Assembly: GCA_013399305.1 (NCBI GenBank)
Contig: VXAI01000096.1
Location: 1,232,961-1,296,960 of the forward strand
Direction: 5' to 3'
Origin: Rostratula benghalensis
Lineage: Eukaryota; Chordata; Aves; Charadriiformes; Rostratulidae
DNA: 64,000 nucleotides
This document shows, piece by piece, positions 13,222-24,700 of this stretch (positions within the stretch are counted from its first letter, which is position 1; every line of letters begins with the position of its first letter). The translations under genes were made by a program, and so were the position numbers. The notes beneath the pieces were generated by a model. It saw nothing but the letters and a program-made list of their open reading frames with translations. It had not been told where the DNA came from and ran no database searches.

Positions 13222-13227
13222 TTTAAT
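13222..13227 (-). terminator. SFMBT1: Candidate poly(A) signal ATTAAA of SFMBT1
   Basis: ATTAAA on the minus strand, followed by an A-rich stretch and then a GT-rich element of the kind bound by CstF. It is the last good signal combination before the STIMATE promoter, and it directly follows AT-rich, 3'-UTR-like sequence. Confidence 0.45.
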
Positions 13228-13266
13228 TTTCTTACAACCACTTAAAACTGTCATATACCACAAACT

Positions 13267-13283
13267 TATGTACACTATTTACA
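13267..13283 (-). promoter_or_regulatory. SFMBT1: Tandem Pumilio-type motifs (UGUANAUA x2)
   Basis: On the minus strand TGTAAATA (13283-13276) and TGTACATA (13274-13267) are separated by one base. Both match the Pumilio recognition element UGUANAUA exactly. They lie about 40 bases upstream of the candidate poly(A) signal, a common place for PUM sites in 3' UTRs. Function is inferred from motif and position only. Confidence 0.5.
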
Positions 13284-13428
13284 GACAAAACAGGCAAAAT
13301 ATCCATCCAAAATATTTTTTAAAAAATCCTCTGATTAAATTGTTACACCTGCTCAAACAATGGTGGGACTTAATAGGCATATTCTCTTGTGCATGTTTCT
13401 CTTCCGTGTAGTACTTCAGTCTCACTGC

Positions 13429-13449
13429 ATATATATATATATATATATT
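13429..13449. repeat. (AT)n microsatellite
   Basis: An uninterrupted AT dinucleotide run of about 21 bases inside the inferred SFMBT1 3' UTR. Confidence 0.9.
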
Positions 13450-16400
13450 TAAAAGTTAAAGAAAGATAAAACAACAAGCAGAAGGGACACAACACAATAT
13501 GCATTTAAATCTTTGTTTAAGAACAAGCAGCTAATTAAAAAAGGCAAAATACAGGAAAAGTGCATCAGTTCCAATGAGTTAGTATAAGAAAGAGGCCCAC
13601 AGGTGGAGAGCGGGTACCCTTTAGGGCAGTCTCCTACAAGACCTCTGATTGTCTACAAAGATTATTTAAAATTTATTTTTTAAAAGAAATTTTAAACAAA
13701 ACCCAACAAAACAATGAAAGAGGAGAGGAGAAACATGACACCTTCAGATTTTTTTTTTTCCACGAGGTTTCTTTGAAACTGGTGCTCAACAACTTCCAGA
13801 GTGGGCAAGAATTCCTTCGAGCCCGGCCTTTGCTGTTCATTCACACAACTGGAGTGAGCCGTCCCCGTGTCTCGAGCAGAAGGCCTGTTCCTCTTGAACT
13901 GTGCAAGGCTAGAGGACTTCCACATGCTCCATGCCCATGTTTGTGCTAAGTCACTTAGACCTACTGCCTCTGAATTTTGTCAGCGCAAGACCTGCTCGCT
14001 TCCATGGCTTAAAGCTGAGCCAAACACTGCTGGCTTTGCACCTAACAGAATAAATCTGTCTTCTCATCAAAAAGTCCATTTACATGTTTGGTGCATTTTA
14101 GAACAACAGAAGTGATGTTGAGGAAGCTAGAAATGACCATGGAGACAAAGTGTCAAAAACATTAACTCATTTTTGCTGTATTTCATATGGATAATTTTTT
14201 TTTTCTTTTTTCTTTTTTTTTTTTTAATTAAGAAAAACACGTAACAATAAAAGAGGCTTGTTGTATCTGGTGTTCCCAAGTCCCATTCTAATCCTTCACC
14301 CAAAAGGCTGCCTTTGAAAACAAGGCTACATGCATGTTTGGGGAAGGTTGGCAGCACTCTGAAATGTGGGTTCAGCACACGATCCCTTTAAAATGGAGCC
14401 TCCAGCCACCACCTGAGGTCTCCTGACAGAGCCTATGTCTTTGTGCTTAGTTAATTTTAGGTAATTTGAGCTCACAGTAGGCAGTAACCAGCCTGTGCCA
14501 CTATGTGACAGGACTGGTTAAGGAGTAGCTTTGTATAGGATCGTCGTATTTTTGGCTTTCTGGTAAGGCTACTTCTCCTCTAACAACAGATTTGGTCCAA
14601 AGGTATCCAGTCTCCAATTTGAGCTTGATAGTTTTGAAGCCTATTCCATTACATTCAAAAATCTCACAAGCCATTTTGCCTTTTGCTAACAAGGTACCAA
14701 GTCTTTGTACTTTATACAGAAGAATGGAATGCTCAGTCCAATCTACTGTACACATATTTACACTTCTGTGGACCTAGCAGCTAAGTATTCCTTCCCTCCT
14801 TTAAAGCATCATTGGAATCAAGAATAAACACTAGCAAATCCTAAAACAACAACAAAATACCGCTGAAAGTTGTGACAAGAGAAAGTTATCTTAACAACCA
14901 TTCCCAAAGTCTGTATGCACTGTTCCCAGTAACCCCAGGAGAGACTGCAAACGCTCCTGGAGTTCTATACAACACTCAAATGAATCTGCCTTTTATTTCA
15001 TTCCTCAAAAAGCAACTTTCAGAAATGTTTAGCGTTAGATAAAAGTAGTCTTCACTCGCCAAGAACAGTGCGGTACCTCTCCTGTTCTGGAAGGATTGCT
15101 TTCAGTTTAGGGTGGACTGCAAGCTGCTCGTGCTTTGGGGATAATTCTACCACATTAACCTTCTGTGACATTTTGGAAGGTCAAGTACTTCTCTATTATG
15201 GACTCCTTGTGTGGTATAGAAACCGTGCTATAGTAACTGGGAAAAAAAAATAAATCTTTCTGCCTAACACGGCTAAGCTTAGCACAGTACAAGTGCCATA
15301 TGGAGACACCACCAGGTTTCTCACACTATGATGTGCAAAAGCAAGACTGTACAAGGCATGTGAAAGCAAAAGAAACAAGAATACGAACCCTCAATGGGTC
15401 AGCCAAGGGTCATCTCCTTTCAGCATCCACACAAACAGTACACAATGCCCAATGGAGGGCTCATTTCCTTGTACCGACGCCATTTGTGCAAGACACCACT
15501 GCCTTTCTCCCGGACTCCAGCGCTGTTGTATCTTACACTGAATGGATGTGGCAGAGGACAGCACAAATTCCTGAAACCCAAAGTATGGCAGTCCCAGCAT
15601 TTCTTGCTGGTGAAACATTGGTAACACCCAAAGCCAAGATTCAGACATCGGCTACCCAAAATCCAGTTGTGGAGAAACAGAGCAACTAAAGCGGCACTTG
15701 AGCTGATTTCAAGTTATTTTGGAATACGATGAACAAATGTAAGTGCAGTTGTGTCATCTGCCGCGCATAGAGAAAGAGAAATTTGGAACAGAGTCAAGTA
15801 GAAACACCATCCATCAAGATAAAGCCCCAATTATCCCTTTTAAATCCAGCAATAAAACAGAGTGCATTTTTTTCCAGGAAACAGAGTGTACAGTACCCGT
15901 GTGCAGCATAAAAACATTTCACAAATAATGAAAACATCCCTTTTGAAAATCTCAACAAAAATAGATCCCATTGGGACCAGACTGTCAGTGCCTCCCAAAA
16001 CAAGGCAGAAAAATCCAGCCTATAAAACATGCCAAAGGTGACCAGTAAGTATACTCCTAACCTCTGAAACTGCTGACTGCTTCATTTAGTGAGAAATGGA
16101 AGTATGTGTTTAAAACCCTAGGCGCTGTGTTAACAGGTTCACTAAACTACCCTTAAAGCTCTGTTCTTTCCTGATAACTACTTAAAAAGACATCTATCTG
16201 TCCATGGGGAAAGGTGGAAGCAAAATCCCTTGGCCATGCAGGTCAATTCTGCTGGGCATCAGTGCAATAGAATTCTGGAAACCCTGAAGAATGTCAAATA
16301 CAGTCCAAAAGCATCATATTCCAGCCAAAAAGTTTTCTACTGGTCAAACTTCTCAAGGCAAGACACTGACAACAAAGCAGCAAAGTTCCTTTCAAAAGTT

Positions 16401-17957
16401 TTTTCAGGCCTCATGGCTTATCACTGAGCTTGTCCTAAGGGAATGGAGTACAGGCAGACGACCTAAGCACACAACATGAAGAGCCAAAACATCCATTTAC
16501 TGGCTACATATCTGGTGTGAAGAAGGAGGAGGGGCACTTTGATTTCCATTTAATTATGTTTTCAGACTCTGCTTACAACTTGGGAGAAAAAAAATTGGCC
16601 TAGCTACACACTGCCCTCACCTCTCAAGAATACTCAGCTAGTAAACAGCCTGACATTTACGTTTTGATTCTGGAATGGAAAAATAAAAAAAAAAAAAGAT
16701 CTGATTTTCCCACTTCTGTAAATAGTTCTGCCTTGACTAGGCAGTTGACTTGGCAGTTATTCTAAGGGGCAAAAGACCCCAGTTATTTAGCTTAGTTTAC
16801 TCTAAATGGTTTTCATTGGAGGCAACTCCCCCTCAACACCTCCGTGGCAGATATAGACACGTAGATGATGCAAACTTAGCTCCTAGTTTACACATGACCT
16901 CTACTCACTGCATCCTACAGCTGACAGCATCAGAATCACCAATCACATTAAGCCTAAGAGACCCTTGAATCACTCCATTTGACCAGTGGTTATCAGAAAC
17001 CAGCACAGGTATCTTTCCAAAACAAATTCCAGCAGTGAGCACATTCCTACCTCAAATGCCAGGGACTTTCTGCAGAAATGTATTTGGAGTTAAAGGACCA
17101 GGGCTGCACACATAAAGCTCCTGCCTGTGCTCCTCCAAATGCTCTGAACAGGCAGAGTGAATGAATGCAAGCCATCTGAAACCTCATGCTGATTTGATGC
17201 AGATCTTGAGCTTGATGCAAATTTTTTCATGTCTTTAATGGAAAGTAAGGTGAGCCCTGTTACTTGAATTGTAAAGCACAGGTCTACAGTAAGTGGCTGA
17301 TTGGGTTTTATTACCCTGGAAAATTAAAATCAGTAATTCATCCTACTGCAGGTCTACTGATGGAACTAGATGTGACTCTGGTCCTTTAAAGCTCACGATG
17401 CCTTCCCAACCCCCCACATTTTCATCAAGTCTGATCCTGAACAGCTGTAAAGTCCTGCTCTTAAGACAGTTTCCAGTGTGCTAGCACTGTCAGAGCTAAG
17501 CTGCAGTCCTCCACTGATTGCTGTTTTCTTAGTTTATTCTCTTAAAAGATGTTCAGGTAGCAAAGCGAGAGGCTGCTCACAGGCTCTGTATACATGGCCC
17601 AATTGTTTGCTGTAAGAAAAAAAGAAATAACTTCACACAACTGAAAAAACAATAATCTGACAACCAAAATACAGAAAATGCAGAGGCACTTTCTCTTTCC
17701 TTCTTTTTTTCCTACAGCCGACCTGTAAGAGAAGTGCAAAATAATGAAGTTTTCTGATATCTGAGAACAGCCAGGTTAAGCCTACACACGTTTCAGCTAA
17801 AGCTTTGGAACAGAAGCGCTCTCTGCTGACACTGGTTTGTGCTCCTGACACGCCTACAGAAGAGAGACTGCTGTGCAGCTACAGACAATTTGTCCAGAAG
17901 TAGTAGTTCCCTCCCTTTTTAGTTCATCACTTCTACTGTTCAGGCTACAGAGGTAGT

Positions 17958-18012
17958 AAAAACAAAACAAAAACCCAACAACAAAACAAAAACAAAAAAA
18001 TAAACAAAAAAA
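17958..18012. repeat. A-rich low-complexity tract
   Basis: Imperfect AAAAC/AACA-type low-complexity sequence. On the minus strand it is a U-rich stretch of the inferred 3' UTR about 600 bases after the stop codon. Confidence 0.85.
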
Positions 18013-18596
18013 GCCCCAAAAGGAACCACACTCTTGCTATACTGTACATTCAGAACCCTGTGGCCACATTGTTGTCCTAACAATGAACAAATTCATTAAA
18101 AAACTCAACAGTAACACACGAATGTGCAATGAGCACATTCCAAAGCCAGTGCTGTGGTAAAGCAAGTGTTTGTCCACAGGGAGGGAAGGGGATTCTGTGA
18201 ATCATCAAGAACAGAGAAAGGTTATTTCTGGCAGCCTACATGCTAACGTAAACAGGATTCATCTCTCCTTTTAAAGTTCCGTGCCAACAGAACTATTGAA
18301 ATGTCATTTCCCACCAGAGGAGACTTTTCTGTAATTATTAAAAAATACATTAAAAAAAAGGGAACCATAGAGCAAGAGACTATTGTGTTCCCGAGCTGGC
18401 AGCTGGTAGAGTAGCCCCTGTGTTTGCATTGGCATTTTGCTCCAGATGTTGTCTTCCTCTTGTCAGAGCGAAAAACTGAGGCTGACAGATGCTCTTAGGT
18501 CACCAGGGCCCCGGTTTAACTTCATTTGGCTTTCCTTGCTAAAGGAGCATGTTTTTGTAGTTGTGCTTCGAAGATCCACTTCAACTTGGCTGCTCC

Positions 18597-18737
18597 TCAG
18601 TTAGCAAACTGCTGGTAAAAGGCAAGTTTGACCCTCTCGATGTGATGGCAAAGTTTAATAGCTGGCCCAAGCTTCAAGTCCATACACTCCTGAACGGTGG
18701 GCAGGGTCAGCAGCAGCAGTGCCTGGCCATCGATTTC
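18597..18737 (-). CDS. SFMBT1: SFMBT1 coding exon 20 (SAM C-terminal half, stop)
   Basis: Encodes residues 823-868 and the TGA stop at 18599-18597. It starts [20 protein letters not shown], the second half of the SAM domain, where the [11 protein letters not shown] helix supports polymerisation or partner binding. It ends FYQQFAN. The acceptor AG lies at 18739-18738. The exon is phase 0 at its start and continues into the long 3' UTR. Confidence 0.97.
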   Translation of the reverse strand, partial: EIDGQALLLLTLPTVQECMDLKLGPAIKLCHHIERVKLAFYQQFAN

Positions 18738-21700
18738 CTGTCAGAAGACAAAAAACTCATTAGTCACTTTGCATTTTTTTTTCCCTGCTCCTTCAGCTTT
18801 GACTTGTTGTCACTTCAGATTCATGACTGTTTCTGAAGCAGATGTTTCTTTCATGCTACTCCAGGCAGATTAAAAAAAAATTTTAAAAAAAGTATCTCAC
18901 TTTCTCATAACAAGTTAACTTCTTTCTTAAAATGTGAGCTCAAATTCACTGGCTAAGGGACAGAACTTCATGAGATTCTATTTTGAAAAAATAAACCTAG
19001 TAACAGAAACCAAGACAATTTAATGCAGAAAGTCTCCTTACCTAACCTTTGCATCTTTCTAGAGAAACAGAAGTTCTACAAGGAAAAGTACATCTATCAT
19101 AAACCATACTCAGCACCAGGTCCAGCGCTGGTTTTGATAGGTGACTTTTTATGGCAAATTTTAACTGAGATGCAAACGCAATATTAATTTGACTCATGTT
19201 TTTCCTCTAGTTGTCATACTTCAGCAAAAAAACATTCACTTATTGTGCAGCTGTACAGCACTATGATGCCTGTAGTTAGTCTGCATGGTGGAAAAGCCAA
19301 CACAAGTGGCAAAAGTGTATCTCCTAAAAAACAGGCTCCTGCCTTCATGCTGCTTGGTTGCAGGCTTTCTCTATAATAGTTTTGGGATTTCGATGCCCCA
19401 CAGACCAAAATGTCCTCCACTGAGTACTAAGAAACCTGAAAAATTCTGGCTGTTTCCTGAATCCTACTCTCCCAAACTGCTGTTGCACGTGCAAAGGTTG
19501 TCCCACATTGGTTGCCTCAAAACCCTACTACAAAATTTAAACTAGCTTCTCTTTGTGATTCATTAGAGGATAAGGAGCAAAGTACCAGATTTGACATTTT
19601 AACAGACAGAAAACTGTACCTGGTCAAGGAAAATTCTCGCCAGTGGTGCACAGTCAGTGGATTTGAGGAATCGTACAACATCTGCCACACTCCATTCCAG
19701 AGGGTTACTGTCCAGCTGCAGCTTTTCGGCAACTTCCGTCTTCACGTCCTAGACAAGCCACCCAGCACAAAAAGAATACCCAAAACATTATGTATGCAAT
19801 GGACCAATGCTCCCCTCTGCTTCCCCCCACTCAAAACATTCAGCTGTGAAATAAAGCTGTAATGAGAGCTCAAGTTGTAGAGGTTGGTTGGTTAGCAGAG
19901 ACCTGCAGAACAGCCCCGTGCCGAGGGTGGAGGAGGCTGGAACACTCAGAGCCCGTCACCAGGGATCTACAACCAGGACTGGTTGATACCACATCACTGC
20001 TCAGGTTGAGTCAAGGAGTGCTAACAGCTGTGAAATGCAAAGTTCACTGTTCTGTCTACAGCTTTCCATTTAGTCTTTATCACAGACCTGTAACACGACT
20101 GTAATAAAAATAATGATCTTTAATTATTCTGTAGTGTATTCACAATGCCTTTCAAGGGGCAACAGAGCATGAGAACACATGTACGATGGTTAACACTCCC
20201 AAGATATTCCTGCCTGCCCAACAGCAAGCAAGCCAGAACACAAATCTCCATCCAAAGTTACCTTTGGTGAAGGAGGTTTATTTTCATCATCAGAAAAGGA
20301 AAAGGTCCTGAGTTTCCTCTTCCTCTTGTCTCGGTCCTGAGCCAGGGAATGAGACAGTTCACTCTGTGTAGGAGAGGACGACAGCGATTTCTTCTCCGAT
20401 ACCTCCGATTCCTCAAGTAATTCGTCTTGGTGCTCTGAGGTACTGTCCTCAGTCAGAGATTCTTCATCTACCTCGTCCTGGTCATCCTCTTCTTCCCCTC
20501 CACTCCCCTGAAGAAGTAGGGGGAAAAAAAAAAAAAAAAAAAAGCCATGAAATTAAGAAAATGAGAAGTTTAGGACAAAAGCTACAATTACTACCCATTT
20601 GTCAGCTGTACCTAGAGCTTACAAGGAACTAGCAGTTTGTTGTTTCAAATGTAGCCGGTCGAAGATGCCACACCGTACCCATCAAAGCTGTTGGCAGTGT
20701 CATACCTGGGGAGATCCAGCTGGAGTGTTATCCACTGAAGTAGAAGAACGTTTTTTCTTATGAACAAAAAAATGTTTTCGTCTCTTCCGTCTTTTATTTG
20801 GTTTCTTCATGGCTACTTCCAGGTTACTGTGGCCACCCGGAGGCCTGCCTATCCGCTTGTTTTTCCGCTTTCCGTAATAGTGTGCTACCAGGACAGAAGA
20901 AAGGAGCATCATATTGAAACACACCCTCAACGTCACCAGCCATGGCTGTCCATCATCAGGACTGGAAAATCAGTAGAAGGATATCTCCCAATAGAAATCC
21001 CAATTCTGTAAAACTTCAAAATGTGTGTATGTCTTGTATTTTCACTTTCAATTTGGTTTAAGGACGAGGAGTTACTGATCAAATTTATTTACTCTATAAA
21101 GACTTACTTCCTCTCTATCTGAGAAGCCCCAAATGACAAGACTTTATCAGCCACAGACTTGGACCAATTTAATGGCACTTTTTTGTAATGTTTTGTAGTT
21201 TTTAAACACAGCCTCAGTGCACTGTTTGTTCTCACGGTGTTAAATGGTTAAAGTTAGTTAAAAAACCACCTAGAAACCTAACAGAACTAAAAGCTAAAAA
21301 AAAAGAGCCTGAATGTGGTTTATTTTGTTCCAGAACAAAGTGGTACAGGAATCACAATGCCACTTAAATTGCAGCATTAGAGGCATTTCTTGTTCTGAAA
21401 GTTGTTTTAATGAGTTAAAGCTTTAAGCACAAACAAAAGAGTTAAGCCGTGTTCTATCACTTAATACAGAATCCCTTTTCTCTCCTCTACACTCTGACCC
21501 ATGGCTATTTGGTAGGCCTGTGTATGTAGTGCTTGAGCTGCTCCTTGTGTAAGCAAAGCAATGGATTTTGGATCCCTTCTGGAGCCAAAGCCACCTCACC
21601 CCGAGCCCCACCTCAGTTTGAGATCAACAGCCAACTCACTGTATTTAGTCTTTGTCAGGACTGAGCAGTTCTCTGAACACTTATCCAGCACCATCTGAGG

Positions 21701-24700
21701 GCCAAAAAGGTTTGGACAACATTCCAGCTTGATGCATGTTTTTCTACAGAAATCTGCTACCCGGTCTGCTGTCCTCACCACTTCCACAGTCGCACGGTAG
21801 CTCTTCCCTTTATACCTAGTATTGGAAATACCGTCGTAATTCAGCAATCCTCTAATAACCAGCATAAAAGTAGTTCATTAAAAGGTGTACAAGAATATTG
21901 CTTTGAGATCAAACTCAAGGAAAACCTGAGAAATGAGGAACTTTATGGACTGCCAAGTCTCTTAGGACGGACCCTCAAGCAACGAAACAAAGCCAGCACC
22001 AGAGAGACGCCTGCGCTACCAACCACAGCAGCGCCGTGGCTGACACCATCTGAGAGGACTGTCCCAAAGCTTAGATGTTTTGTTTCCTTTGTTATCAAAT
22101 GGTTTGTTCTTTCTCTGTTTTTACAGTACTGCAGAAGTGTCCACAGTGCTGTACACAGCTGGGCCCTAAACCAGGAGGGAGTGCACCGATTCAGCTACGG
22201 AAGGTAACAGCAGACACCTTCCAGCGAGCCGTTCTATGCACGTATGACAGCAAACAAATCAACTACTGTCACATTTCCAATCGGCTTTCACCTAACAGCT
22301 CAACAAAGCATCAGGACAGTCACTTGCCATGACTCCATATAGTGTTCCTGTTTAATTTAAATTAGGAAAAGATTTCTTTTGGTTCGGCAGCCTTGCCACG
22401 CCACTGACAGAGCCGCCCTGTGAAATATCTGCCAGAGTCATTCATCATTTCTGCTTTGTTCTCCCAGCACAGCTACTGGCACACACTCACATGTACTGAG
22501 GGTGTCTCAGGCCTGCAAGCATCTACTTATTCCACTGAAAAAAAGAGCTGTATCATCATAGTCCAGGTATCCCTGGTGTCACTACCATGACAGAAGAAAG
22601 CACACAGCAACTTCAGTGAAACCAAACGAAACTCAGCTACATCTTCTATTTATATTAACCTTTCATATCATCTTCCTATTGACCACAATCCTTGAAGTTC
22701 CCTTCCTTGAGCAATCCTTCAATAAATGGAAAAGTGTCTCTTTAGACATGAAGCTGATTCAACTAAGGAGTTACTGATTTTCAAAACTACGTAGGAAGGT
22801 GTGCATGGGGACAAATCTGATCTCTAGTGGACAAACACAGTGACCTAATAATAAGACCACCATTAGACTATAAAGGAATATGTGGATTTCTCAAATATGT
22901 ATAAATACAATCACTGATTTTTCCTAGCCACAAAATAATCTTGCAAAGAAGCTCCAACCAAAAAGCTCAGCAGGAAAACTAGGAGTGCTTTAGGGTAGGC
23001 TGCTGTAGAGAGACTTCTATGCCAGGCCATTTCACAGCCTGCTATGACTTAATTTCAGAGGAATCTTCATCCACTAAGAAATTTGTGTGGAAGGGCCACG
23101 GAAGTTTGAGAAGCTTTTTAAGCAGTATGTGCTTCTGCTTTAAAATACTGACAGTTACCTTCAGGTGAATTAAATCATCCCAAACCTCACCTGTGGGAAT
23201 GCCAGTGTATATGCTATGCCGTACCAGTACCACACCACTCTTACTTCATCACTGGCTGCTTACACGTCAGTAGCAGAGCACACCTGGCATATTAAGGAGT
23301 ATTAAAATCAGTTGCACTTCACGGGGCAGGCAGAAAGAAATGTATAAAGATTGGGCAGTTTAATGCCTGTCAGCATCTTGATATGCTACAAGCAATTTTT
23401 CCTTCTCTAAAAATGTGAGAAGCTAAAGCAGAGACTGGAGAGAGCTTTGCTACTGGGATCAGCTAAGCAGGGAACAGGACAAGAACTTACTTGGCTTTCA
23501 GGGTCTCTCCATGCCCAGGCCATGCAGCCTCTTCATCCAGCTGCAGCTCTCGCAGGACACGGCTAGGTTTGTAAGCTGCGTTGATCAATAAAGTGAGAAC
23601 CTACAGTGAAGGAGGGAAGAGGAGAAAACACGTTCAAGTTATTTGTACAATTTGTTTTGAAGTGCCAGGGTAGAATGGGAAATTGCTTCTATTCATCCAA
23701 ATTATCTAGCATCGAAGCACTCATTCACAGCAGGATGACAGATACCTCCAGACACTGCCAAAATGAAAACTGAGAGCAGCCAACACTTTGGGCCTTGCCA
23801 AACCTTCAGAATTTGTCTGCAGAGTCTGGAGTGTAGCTCACAATTTCCAAGTCACTGCCCTTGAATTACACGTCACTAAATTAATCCCTGGGGCTGAATA
23901 CCACAAAACTTGCATAACCTTGGATAAATCCAAGTGATTATCTTAGAGATTGTTTGACATGTGAAGGTGGGCCAAAAAAAAGCTCCAGGATTTTGCTGCC
24001 TGCCAACCCACTACTTGCTACAAAATCATAGTGCAGAATCTTAAAGTCTCCTGTGTTTTGCTTTCATAAAACACAATGAGACCTGTACTATAATAAAAGG
24101 GTAATTTCTTTGGTGCTGTAAAGTAACTCAAAGTTGTGAACAGCCTGAAGTTAGTGGGTGATAGTGTAATCTGTGGATTCAATGTGTATTTCTTATTTTC
24201 AGTATATGTATATTCCAATTTATACCCGAATTGGGTGCATCAGAACCTTGCCATAACAAACTCACAGCATCAGTCCTACTAATGCAGCAGTCCAGAGGTC
24301 TAGAGCTCAACAAAAGAGCATTAAATATAATGCAAGTACCACACTTACTCTAGAATTCACACGCTGAGCAAGAGGCATGATGGCAATGAGTACAACCAAG
24401 CATATGGGCTGAACTCGTAGCAACACTCAGCATCTTTACACCAGCAGGGACTGTGCATGCTTTCTGCTTTCAGGCAGTGACGCAGGTTAAACCTTCAAGG
24501 TTAAAGGAAGCTGCCACAGGATTTCACACTTACTCTTCTGGAGTGTTTACATGAGAGTACTGAAACTTGCAGAAAGGATGGGGTACTTTTCTGTGTGCAA
24601 ATATGGAACATTTTCAATAACCAGCTTGACTCTTGTCCACCAGACTCCTGTTTTACGGCACGTCTGCCAGCAAGCCTTACTTAAGGTCACTCCTGGTTAT

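Larger units (their letters stand above)
13205..18596 (-). other. SFMBT1: SFMBT1 3' UTR (inferred extent, about 5.4 kb)
   Basis: This is the sequence downstream of the SFMBT1 stop codon, up to the best poly(A) site I can see. That site is an ATTAAA at 13227-13222 on the minus strand, followed by a GT-rich downstream element (about 13207-13170). Earlier minus-strand AATAAA hexamers (+ strand tttatt) occur at 17533-17538, 17307-17312, 14992-14997 and 13672-13677 and could give shorter isoforms. The region holds an (AT)n microsatellite, A/T homopolymers and no protein-like frames. The plus-strand open frame at 15300-15689 is antisense to this region and looks fortuitous. The true end needs transcript data. 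Confidence 0.45.

Noticed and set aside
15300..15689. 129-codon plus-strand frame with several overlapping frames
   Set aside because: It is antisense within the inferred SFMBT1 3' UTR, and multiple frames are open at once. No recognisable domain.
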